DNA of 64,000 nucleotides, from contig JASJFT010000164.1 of the NCBI GenBank assembly GCA_030770425.1, forward strand, positions 1-64,000, in the 5' to 3' direction. Source of the DNA: Darksidea phi. Its lineage: Eukaryota > Ascomycota > Dothideomycetes > Pleosporales > Lentitheciaceae. Position 1 is the first letter of the stretch, and each line of letters starts with the position of its first letter. This document shows, one piece after another, positions 44,060 to 52,919 of the stretch. The position numbers and the translations under genes were made by a program. The notes below the pieces were generated by a model that saw nothing but the letters and a program-made list of their open reading frames with translations, was not told the DNA's origin and made no database searches.

Positions 44060-45646
44060 ATGCCACAGTCCAGCACGTCGTTTCGCCGAGGCGAGCACAG
44101 AGTAATTACAAGCCGTAGCATGTTACCTTTCCGACATGTCGACAGACTCGGCATAGGTATGAGTGCTGTGGTCGACATAGTAGAAGACGAAACGACCGGC
44201 CGAAAATTTGCGCATAAGGCTTTTCGTCCGTACTATGGCCCGGAACCTGAAAAGTTTAAGCAAGCGTTTAAGAACGAGATCGATATTATCAAGCGGTTAC
44301 ACTCACATTCGCATATTATCCAAATACATTGGTCGTATGCTTACGGAAACGAGCTTGGCATGCTCCTCACCCCGGTCGCCCGCGATGGAGATCTTAGAGC
44401 CTACCTTCGAAGAATTCAAGATGCAGGAGAACCCCTAACAACAAAGCAACATTCTGTCCTCGGTCGCTCGTTCGGATGCCTTGCAAGTGGTCTGGCGTTT
44501 ATTCATAGTCGCACAATTCGACACAAGGATATCAAACCGCAGAATATATTAGTGCACGATGGCCATATGATCTATACAGATTTTGGCATTGCATTTGATG
44601 CAAGTGAGCAGGATACTACCACTACTGGCAGACCGGAAGCCTTCACAGACCGCTATCGTGCTCCGGAAGTCGCAGACTGGGAGCCGAGAAATAGGAAATC
44701 AGACGTCTTTTCTCTTGGCTGTGTTTTTATCGAGATAATGGCCTTTCTGTCGCCCGATGCTGATTTAGGAGCGTCGGATCCACGTCCCTATTGGCGTAGG
44801 GTCGACGACCTCCAGAACACTCTCATTCATCTCGGAGCGTCCAATGCCCAATTAGGCCAGTTGTTCCTCGTTTTTCACGACATGCTGAAACCTGGAAGCG
44901 CAGACCGCATGGATGCTGCGGCTCTTCTCCATCGTATGCGAAGTATACAAGATTCTCACTCAGATCTGGCGTACAAGCTCTTTTGCAAGAATTGTCAGAG
45001 TTCTGATTTCAGTACACCGCAAAACACGATGGAAGGGGGAGAGATCACAGCGTCTAATGGAGAAGTCGAGGAATTTCACGAGAACCTTTTTACAGGGAAA
45101 GAAGATAGACTTTCAAACGGCCCAGCCTTTACACCCTACCGAGACCGTTTCTCAGTACAAGCCGCGATAAGAGCGTTTATACAAATGCCTCTCCCCGAAC
45201 AGGAAAGGCCTGCACGGTATATATATATTCTTTGGCGGCTGCACAATCCAGACTTTATTAAGATCGGTACCACAACAATGGATGTCCCTCGCCGGCTGAA
45301 GCAATGGGAGGAAAATTGCGGGCATCGTGTACAAGAGTATGAGCAACAGGGTACGGGTGAGAGAGTGCCTATTGCATATGCTCGTCGTGTTGAAAGGCTT
45401 GTAACAACCGAGTTGAGGGACCTTCAATTTAAGGAGAACCGCTGTGAAGGATGTCATGGCGCACATTTCGAATGGTACCGTACTACGCCAGAACATGCCG
45501 CCAAAGTCATCAAAAAGTACTCGGACTGGATGGCGAAAGATCCATATCAACTCGATGAAACGGGCAACTTTTGGAGACTAGATGAAGTAGCCTGGAGGAA
45601 TGATATTAATAGGCTTTGTCAGCTAGTACCTTTTGAGTCGTCCTAA
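44060..45646 (+). CDS. Protein kinase fused to a T5orf172 (GIY-YIG-like) domain
   Basis: Intronless 528-aa frame; ATG 44060 is chosen because the longer reading begins with TTG. Residues 25-295 form a Ser/Thr kinase: glycine loop LGIGMSAVV (30-38), ATP-binding Lys53, catalytic loop HKDIKPQN (Asp157), DFG at 174-176, APE at 201-203. HKD replaces the common HRD but keeps the base. Residues about 385-490 match the T5orf172/MUG113 domain, a GIY-YIG superfamily relative: YIYILWRLHNPDFIKIGTT, RRLKQWEENCGH, RRVERLVTTELRD and HFEWYRT. The full set of kinase residues suggests an active enzyme; the nuclease-like half may bind or cut nucleic acid. The combination occurs in ascomycetes but has no known role to my knowledge. 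It lies in the HET/ankyrin island and is intact. Confidence 0.85.
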   Translation: MPQSSTSFRRGEHRVITSRSMLPFRHVDRLGIGMSAVVDIVEDETTGRKFAHKAFRPYYGPEPEKFKQAFKNEIDIIKRLHSHSHIIQIHWSYAYGNELGMLLTPVARDGDLRAYLRRIQDAGEPLTTKQHSVLGRSFGCLASGLAFIHSRTIRHKDIKPQNILVHDGHMIYTDFGIAFDASEQDTTTTGRPEAFTDRYRAPEVADWEPRNRKSDVFSLGCVFIEIMAFLSPDADLGASDPRPYWRRVDDLQNTLIHLGASNAQLGQLFLVFHDMLKPGSADRMDAAALLHRMRSIQDSHSDLAYKLFCKNCQSSDFSTPQNTMEGGEITASNGEVEEFHENLFTGKEDRLSNGPAFTPYRDRFSVQAAIRAFIQMPLPEQERPARYIYILWRLHNPDFIKIGTTTMDVPRRLKQWEENCGHRVQEYEQQGTGERVPIAYARRVERLVTTELRDLQFKENRCEGCHGAHFEWYRTTPEHAAKVIKKYSDWMAKDPYQLDETGNFWRLDEVAWRNDINRLCQLVPFESS

Positions 45647-45743
45647 GCTGAAAGCGGGAGTAGAGGCTACGATGGCTAGGCTACTTCTGGGGGCGAGTAT
45701 TGATTCCGACAGCATACTGAGAGCTTCTACGGGTACAATAATC

Positions 45744-47215
45744 TCACTCCGGCGAAAGGACGTTCTCTACGAACCAAGGTTGAAATGAGATAGTAGCCCA
45801 GTGGCACAGGTAACGCAAGCCTGCCAAAATCTTATAACATCCGAGAATGCTCTCTGAGTTTCCGATCGCGCCAGCGGTGATAATCTCCTATCATGCAATT
45901 AGTCTAAAGGCAAAGGCGCCGCAGCTTGAGCACTCGCACCCACCATGGAGTCTTCTAGATCTCGGGCGAACAAGAGGTTCCACTGGCTAGCTTGAACAAG
46001 CACAAGAGGCAGGGTGATGGGGATGGGGTCCACGGAAAGACGTCGTAGCCGAGCGAAATGGGCAGCCACCCAGATGGACAGTTGCACCATGGCCTCCTCC
46101 TGGTCACCACTCGCAGACTTGGTCTCGATGCTGATAGCCACGGGAAAGTGGCGCACGGGGCTATAGTCTGTCGGGTTGATGCTTCGGCAGATCTTGGCGG
46201 ACGGGGTTGCTGTGGCAGGCAGGCGGCGAGTTACGGCATCCTGACTGATGAGAGGAGCTTCCAGTATGATGGCGTAGTCAACCATCTTCTTCTTGAACTC
46301 CTCACCGTAGTGATTCTGAGGCACAAGCTCCTTTATGACCCGCGCCGTGGTGATATTCTCGTAGGCCAGGCCAGGCAGAGGCCGCACGGCCTGGTGGAGA
46401 AGCTTGCTATGAACACGTTCGTTCCAGCCCACCTCGTGCACATTGCGGTCCCGACAGTGGACCGTGCCGTCGCGTATGTCCTTTATAGCGTGGAGTTCGC
46501 CCACCAGCCGTTCCTTTCTCGCTGCATCATCCTCGACTGTGTGGCGTGCATGGTCCCGCTGAAAGTCGACCAGGTTCATGACCTGACTGTCATTGTTGGC
46601 GACAACGATTTGCGCGACAAAAGGCTCGCTGCCGCAGCAAGCAGCCTCGACCTCGACCTGCACCGCCTTGGGCACGATGCCTAGCCCGTACGTATCGCAT
46701 TGCCGAACGGCATTGTACAGCTCCCGGACGTCGTAAGGGACGTCGGCCGCCGCGCAAACGCTCTTGACATTGATCTTCTTGTCCGCAACGCAGAGGTCTG
46801 CCATGCGCTTCGTTGGGCTGAGCGACCGCTTCGACGTCCTGGAACCCTCCGACTCGGCGATCGAGTCGGCTTTGTCATCATGTCCCTCCGCTTGTATGGC
46901 CAGTCGCGCGATTCCCGTCAGGTGCGGCTGTCGTGAGGTGGCATCTAGATGCGCCTCGTCGCGAGTGCGTTTCAGCGGCGAGCGCGGCCGCGACGGCGGG
47001 GGCGTATCTGGCATTGTATCGTGATAGCGTGCCCGTTTGTCTAGCGCAGGTTCGGACGGTTCCGATCGCGATGCCCATGTCGCGTCACGCCGTTTGCGCT
47101 TGGGCTGCCTGCGAGGCGGCTCGAGGTAGGTTGCGGGGATGGCGGGCTCCGGCGGCGGTTCGCTGTCACCCCGGGCTGCGAAGACACCGGCGAGCCAGTC
47201 TTCTGTATGGCCCAT
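45744..47215 (-). CDS. PD-(D/E)XK nuclease-like fungal protein
   Basis: Two exons, 47215-45944 and 45887-45744, give 471 aa. The intron (56 bp, donor GTGGGT, acceptor GATAG) was chosen because it joins FARDLEDSM to EIITAGAIGNSES..GCYKILAGLRYL..W, the pattern that ends this family. The first 150 residues are disordered, basic and proline/serine-rich with probable nuclear localisation clusters (KRKRR, KRTR). The C-terminal half has DYAIIL (acid) and a VAISIETK segment, fitting a PD-(D/E)XK fold like the fungal-specific nuclease-like family (PDDEXK_12 type). Biological role is unknown; such genes are numerous and variable in filamentous fungi. Without the intron the protein would stop after 438 codons. 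Confidence 0.75.
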
Positions 47216-47614
47216 GCGTCAAAGAGAAAGCAGGGGACGAAAAGGGCATTGTGCAGCGCCGCAGTGTCGTGATGGACAAGGAAGATTAAGGCGTGGTGGG
47301 GTGTGTATGCATGATGGTCAAGAGGCGTATATTCTGCCAAGCCGTTAACCAAGCTGAAAATCGATACGATTCCTATTTATTATCCAAGGCCTGCCAGTCT
47401 GTTCTCGTGCCTTATACCAAACAGCTTTTGCCATAATAATATAGGATTGGAGTCCATGAAGATAATCGTAGAAACTAACGAACGATGTTACGAGCTCCGT
47501 TCCTTATACCTCTCTCGTTGACGCGATTGCCGGCTAATTACTCCACGCTTACACACCACCTTCATTTATCAGGAATATACGAACCTTAAGAATTCACAAA
47601 ACCATAACCCCAAA
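47216..47614. promoter_or_regulatory. Divergent intergenic region, nuclease-like and hydrolase genes
   Basis: 399 bp between start codons; presumably contains both promoters. No clear TATA box or repeat seen. Confidence 0.35.
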
Positions 47615-48565
47615 ATGGCCTCCTCAACCCTCCCTTCGAACGGTCGCCTCGTCAACATCGGTACTCACTCTCTGGCTCTCTACACTCACGGCCCAGAGCC
47701 CAGCAGCTCCAAAGATCCTGTCGCACTATTCATCTCGGGTGTGGCAAGCGATGCACTCAACTGGCAAGCCGTGGTACGGCTATTGGATCCCACGCTGCGA
47801 AGCTACACTTACGACCGTTCCGGCTTCAACAACTCAGAGTCCTCGCCGCTCGCTCCCTCGGCCGAAAACATTGCTGTGGAACTCACCCTTCTGATCGAAA
47901 AAGCGCCCATCCCGAACCCTCTAATCCTTGTGGGGCACTCCTGGGCCGGCGTGCTCACGCAGGAGTTCATCGCCCTAAAGGGAACTGACCAAATCGCTGG
48001 TCTGGTGCTTGTGGATGCCAATCATGAGACAGCGCCACTAGTGATGGATGTGAACGATCCAACTCTGTGGACCGTTGCCGCGGGGGTTGACCCATACTCT
48101 GCCTGGGGCCTGGAGGCAGAGCACAAGTTGTCACAGGAGGAGTGGGACGCGTTCAGGGCGGCCGAAACAACCGAGAAGTACAAGCTGATTGAGCGTAAGG
48201 AGGACGAGAACTACATGCCAAGTTTTGAGACCCTGCGGAAGAAGGAGCTGAGTAAGAACCAGCCCCTGCTTGCAGACAAACCAGTGTGCGTGATTGCGGG
48301 CACACGAAGCAGGGATTGGAGTGGATTGTACAAGGCGGGCGTCGCTAAAGGGAACGGGACCGAGGAGCAGAGGAGGTATGTGAGAGAGTTGATCAAGATG
48401 GTTGATGCGCAGAATGAGAGTCTCCAGAAGGAATTCTTGAAACTCTCTACGAAGAGCGAGCTTATCTTCGCCACCAAGAGTGGACACTTTGTTCAGATGA
48501 CCCAGCCGGAAATTGTTGTTGATGGAGTGAAATGGGTCCTTGGTAACCAACCGGCATCTTCTTAA
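47615..48565 (+). CDS. Alpha/beta hydrolase
   Basis: Intronless 316-aa frame starting at a well-placed ATG (CAAAATGG). Family features: a VALFISGVASDALNW oxyanion-region loop near residue 40, YDRSGFNNS (about 67-75), nucleophile elbow GHSWAG with Ser109, VLVDANHE (about 130-137), and a late SGHFVQ carrying the likely catalytic His. No signal peptide or membrane helix, so cytosolic. It could hydrolyse an ester or lactone, or act on a pathway intermediate of cluster B; the substrate cannot be told. The 3' flank becomes AT-rich immediately after the stop. Confidence 0.85.
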   Translation: MASSTLPSNGRLVNIGTHSLALYTHGPEPSSSKDPVALFISGVASDALNWQAVVRLLDPTLRSYTYDRSGFNNSESSPLAPSAENIAVELTLLIEKAPIPNPLILVGHSWAGVLTQEFIALKGTDQIAGLVLVDANHETAPLVMDVNDPTLWTVAAGVDPYSAWGLEAEHKLSQEEWDAFRAAETTEKYKLIERKEDENYMPSFETLRKKELSKNQPLLADKPVCVIAGTRSRDWSGLYKAGVAKGNGTEEQRRYVRELIKMVDAQNESLQKEFLKLSTKSELIFATKSGHFVQMTQPEIVVDGVKWVLGNQPASS

Positions 48566-48896
48566 TGGCGGAAACTAAGTGATATTAATACTTAGTACCT
48601 AAATCTAGTAAATAATATAGATAAGAATAATAGTAGAACGAAGTTACGTTAGTAATAGACTTATAAACTCGATTAGATTTTATAACTCCAAAGACCCTTT
48701 CGGACGCTCCTGACTTGAACACCAATTTCGTCTGCACCGGCTAATAATTAGGCCTCCTTCCAACTGCCCCGCCCCCGCTTCGACAATTGAGATTGCTCCA
48801 CGCTCTCACCTCTCACCCACTACAGCCAGCTTCACAATAGCGGAGCAATCATAACCCCGAGATCTCAGTAGCCTTTCAGCGCAGTTCCGCAGCGCA
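48566..48896. other. Partly AT-rich spacer
   Basis: 48575-48690 is strongly AT-rich with RIP-like TA density. The remainder is normal and presumably the old promoter of the following broken gene. Confidence 0.5.
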
Positions 48897-49552
48897 ATGG
48901 AAGGCCTCACTCACCAATGGGGCTTTGTCGTTGTGCGCACCGCCTACGCCAATGACAACGACGACGCACAGTGGGCTGCCGCCTTGAAGAAGCTACACGA
49001 CTATGCTACTCCGTCGGATAGCGGGGCTGAGATGGATCCCGACACGTTTGCGCTACCCTTCATATCTGATAGTGCTCTTCTGCGCGGGGCTGACTATGCC
49101 TCGGTGCGCAAGGCGTTCAACTAGTGGATCGCGGATTTTGTTGGCCGGGAGAGAAATGAAGACGACGATGACGACGAAGAGTGGCCGTCGGACAGCAGCG
49201 AAGCCAGTGCAGCTTCGTCGATGACAATGCACACATCGCGCCGGACGTTCGCGGCAAAGTCCCCAACCTGGACCTAGAGCCGTGGGTTACTGTAGTGGGC
49301 GCCGAGGACCCGGCCAACATGCCTTATCGCGGAGGGGCGCCGTACATGGGCTTCACAAGAGCCTACGCGCGTGTCCTCAGCCAACTGTTCGATGATCTCG
49401 ACTCGCGGTCTCTGGAGAAGCTGAGCCCGATTCGAGTCTACGATGGCCAGATACCGCTTTTCAATGGTTCTTCGCAGGGCAAGCTTATGGATCCGCCTGG
49501 TGGAGTGGACGGACGATACAAGTTTCCGCGGGGAACGTCGAGGGGCGCATAG
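48897..49552 (+). pseudogene. Broken conserved fungal gene of unknown function
   Basis: ATG 48897 starts HQWGFVVVRTAY..DDAQWAAAL, a typical beginning of a fungal hypothetical family. The frame hits TAG at 49122-49124 in the context FN*WIADFVGRE, where CAG is expected; C-to-T before A is a RIP-type change. Reading through, the frame continues to about 49200 and then must shift by one base to follow CSFVDDNAHI..LEPWVTVVGAED..PYMGFTRAYARVLSQLFDDL. With one nonsense change and one frameshift it is very probably dead. It is flanked by AT-rich DNA and a dispersed repeat. Confidence 0.65.
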
Positions 49553-50036
49553 GGAGCGCAGGCTATATTGGAAGAGATTGAGCGAGCGGTAGGGAGAGCG
49601 GGTATAGGTTATAAATTCTAATAAGTTAGAGGGTATTAAACGAAAGAGGATAGAAGTGGTAGTATAGTCTATCCCTACTCTTATTCTTCTAATTAAAAGG
49701 GGCCTGCCTGTATGAATAGTTTGTTCATCTCTACTACTCATCAATCGAATTGAATCGAATCCGCTCTGTCAATCAAATTGAATCAAAACCGCAGTGATCA
49801 GTCGTTGTTCAAGATATGGGGCAGAGTAGCATTCGCAGTGGTTTGTTAATTGTGTGGATACGAGCCGAGTTGCACATGAACCAGTTGGAGTAGAGACGAC
49901 ATATGGTGGGAAGAAGTACTCAGGGGTATCAGCATCAGCGGTCAAATACTGGTGACATTTTATTCAGTCGAGCAGCCTTGCAGATAGATGATACGCGTAC
50001 AAACTGGAATTAGAACGTGTTCTACAGTACGATTAT
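49553..50036. other. Repeat-containing spacer
   Basis: Contains an AT-rich patch (49600-49690) and the dispersed repeat at 49697-49813. The remainder is the 3' flank of the P450 gene; no gene. Confidence 0.5.
49697..49813 (+). repeat. Dispersed repeat, copy 2 (possible transposon end)
   Basis: Partner of 32491-32585. Shared: AAGGGGCCT, ATGAATAGTT(C/T)GTTCAT, CTACT.ATTCA, GAATCGAAT and an ATCAGTC..TTCAAG end. No transposase lies next to this copy, so it is likely a solo terminus. Confidence 0.65.
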
Positions 50037-51888
50037 TTACCACAGGGGCTTTGAAACAGTAACAATCATATCTTCCCCAGCCACCGGGCCCATAATGCCG
50101 ATGCATGGTGTGCGGGTGTTCATCTTCGGCAATCGTTTTGCCTTCAGCTCGTCGTCTGGTAATTTCACTTGGAACTTTCTCAGAGCAAGTGCTACGAAAG
50201 TAAGAACCTCTTTTTGAGCCAATGCCCTGCCAGGACATAGGGTAGCTCCGCCTCCAAATGGTTTGTAGTGGACACTCTTTTGGAGTCCGGGATCTTTGAG
50301 AAAGCGTTCGTGATTAAACTGATGCGACTCTTTTCCGTATATCGTTTCATCAAGCATCATTTGCCGGTAAGGGATAATCATCCGCGCACCTTTTCGAAGC
50401 TTTAGGCGCCCAATGTAGGTATCCTTTAATACGAATCGTACAGAGGTGGATGCGGACGTGACGCGCAGCGACTCATGGTAAACCGCCACAAGTGTCGGGC
50501 AATTCTGCAAGTGATTCGCCAGACCGTCGCTAGATAGCGAGCACGGCGCGTCTGACGAGACTAAAGGATCTATTTCCGCACTTATAGTACGTCGCAAATC
50601 ATCATTATTAAGAATCTCAGCCAGCATCCAGAAAGACGCCTTCCAAGCGTTTGCGTTGATACTCCATATTGTTAGCGATTCACTCTTCTCCAAGATACAT
50701 GAATTGAGTCACTTACACCCAGTAGAACAGCAATACGAGCATTCCAATATCGGCTGATCCAATCCCACCGGCGCGCATGGCCGATTCGATTTCCTGGATT
50801 AGTCGCGATGCATCGGATCGTCGTTCTTTAGGAAGATCGAAATATTTTTCCAGGGCTTGCACCGCAACTGCCTTGGAGGCCACGACATCCTTTGCAAAAA
50901 TTTCTGGAATATTGTACGGTAGCTTCCAGCTGCTGTCATCAAATTGGTAGAATGAGTCAAAGAGCTTGGGTTCCAACTCCAAAAGAGCTTTGCCAAAAAA
51001 GGAGCGTGTCGCTCCTTCAAGAAGAACGTATTGGGACCATTTCAGCAGAGACACTGTGCAACTGTCCCTGTGCCGGTCCAAAATCTGCTCCTCAGGAATT
51101 TCGTTCCAGCTCATACGCGTATGGACTGTATCGAGCAGAACTTGTAGGATTGTTTCTGAATGATGGCCTGGATTGAGGAATATTCGGAAAAGCAGCACGC
51201 AAACTTCTTTCAATGGCTTATCGTGCCAATTGTGTAGTCCAACCTCAGGGTCGATGGGGGGCTTCCCTTTCCTGTCTAGCACTGGGAGCGCGCTGAACAT
51301 AGCCTTCACCGAAGGTTGGGATGCGCCAAATTGATGCATCAAGTCATTGACCCATGGATCCATAGAGAAGTGCTCGCTCTTGTATATCATTGCTGTGTCT
51401 TGTGCAGACGTAATGACGTAAACGGTCTCCCCCATGATGACAAGCTTGAATGGCTCTCGTACATTTCCGAAGTGACGCCTGATATGGTTAGCCGGACGGG
51501 CTTCGGTACGATCTGGAAGAAACCTTGCCTTGCCAAGTTCACTGTACCCTGGGCATCTCTAAAGAAAGGGATTGTGTGGCCAATGACTGCGTGTGGTTGT
51601 ATCAGTTAGGGTCCATAAGTGGAGAGTAGTTGACATACAAGGTATCAAGTATGGGTACGTCCGTGGTTCCTCAGGATACAGACGCGGATGCACGACGAAC
51701 CTCCAGAGCACCCAAGTGACCCAAAAGAATAGGTATGGTAGAATATAGACAAGCAGTCTGGTCCAGGGGGTGGAATCAAGTGTCGGACTCTCGATTTCTA
51801 TTCCCGTAAAGACCCCCATGATCATAAAAGAGGTGAACAAAAATGTTTGGGTGTTCCGTGTTCGCGAAGGGAGGGAGTCTAAGGGCAT
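50037..51888 (-). CDS. Cytochrome P450, CYP7/CYP8-like class, with a GC-AG intron
   Basis: Four exons, 51888-51639, 51586-51529, 51478-50717 and 50661-50037, give 564 aa. N-terminal hydrophobic anchor (about residues 17-70), then IGHTIPFF, REPFKLVIMGETVYVIT, an I-helix region reading YWVINANAWKASFWML, ESLR (ExxR) and heme loop FGGGATLCPGRALAQKE. The class lacks the AGxxT motif and uses Asn-Ala in its place, as CYP7/CYP8 relatives do. Such fungal P450s modify sterol- or terpenoid-like substrates. Intron 2 (51528-51479) needs a GC donor (AAG|GCAAGG); a GT alternative 5 bp downstream breaks the frame. It diverges from the ABCG exporter, suggesting coupled expression in cluster B. Intact. Confidence 0.85.
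51479..51528 (-). other. Probable GC-AG intron (50 bp) in the P450 gene
   Basis: Donor AAG|GCAAGG fits the known GC-donor consensus, with a GCTAAC branch motif and acceptor ATCAG. It joins LAR to RHFGNVREPF in frame, the expected family sequence. Confidence 0.65.
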
Positions 51889-52919
51889 AAATTGCTTTGT
51901 GCAGTACGGACGTGGGGCTTATACACAGATGAGGCAATCCTAAATGGCGAATGCTATCGCCGTCCCTAAGTACACCGACCGGAAGGGTAAAGTCTCCTTG
52001 TCTTAGCGCTTACTCCTCCAGGGGCCCCCGCATGAAACGTTCGGAAAGACTAAGCACTGATAGCGGCGTTCAGATCATCGTCGGGGTACACTCATATGCC
52101 TTAACGGCCCCAAACGCAAAAGCGGCCTCAGAAAGCTGCGAGCATATAGTCCTGCATGATTGTGGGGTGGCTGGCACACACACCTGGCTAGGATCCTGCT
52201 GACGCTGACGCGCCAAGATATTGGGGGCCCTCAGACGGGCTCCGAAAATATATTGATATCGGGAGGAAAAGTGGGCTGTGAACACATGGTCTCAGCGTGT
52301 CTGTTTCGCGGATTACCCTGGTTTGTCTCGGGAATTATCCAAGTTGTTGGGTCATCAGTGAGCATGATATTGACGCATTTAAATCCTGCGCGTATGCAAG
52401 AAGAGGTGTACGGGCTTTTACCGTCGTATACATGGTTAGACGCATATGCATGCAAGCGCTAAGTGATTGGTTGCCATCTCCGATGGCCAATCAATAGCTC
52501 TGTGAAATCCTTGTAGTGGGGCAAAGTATTTGAGCAACATGGGAGAGCCAAGTCTTTGGTTCGCCTCGCCCAACTATCCTGGACTTTTGCTGCTGAGTGG
52601 CGACGAGATCGAGGATTTCATTCGTTAGAGATTCATCTCACATGCATGAAGGAAAGTGGAAGGTGCAACAGGCTAAGCGGCACAGCACGGAGATGCGGAG
52701 CAAGGCAAAGATGGACTCGCATGCCCAGGGATGCCTCGGAAACCTTTTGAGATACTCAAGGCTGTGCCGCAATTTAGTACCAATAAACACTGCTAGGGAC
52801 TTTAGATTACGGCCTCAGTGCAATACCTCTTGCCCAGGATCCGCACTCGAACCCTTGTGAAGCTGCGCAAGACGAACTCTTTCTCAAACGTCCACGAGCG
52901 AAGTTTACGTCAATCGGAT
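51889..52919. promoter_or_regulatory. Divergent promoter region, P450 and ABCG exporter
   Basis: About 1.03 kb between start codons with no gene inside; short open frames on both strands have no motif. Presumed shared regulation. No specific binding site claimed. Confidence 0.4.

Noticed and set aside
46058..46684. 208-codon plus-strand frame
   Set aside because: Antisense shadow of the PD-(D/E)XK gene in GC-rich DNA.
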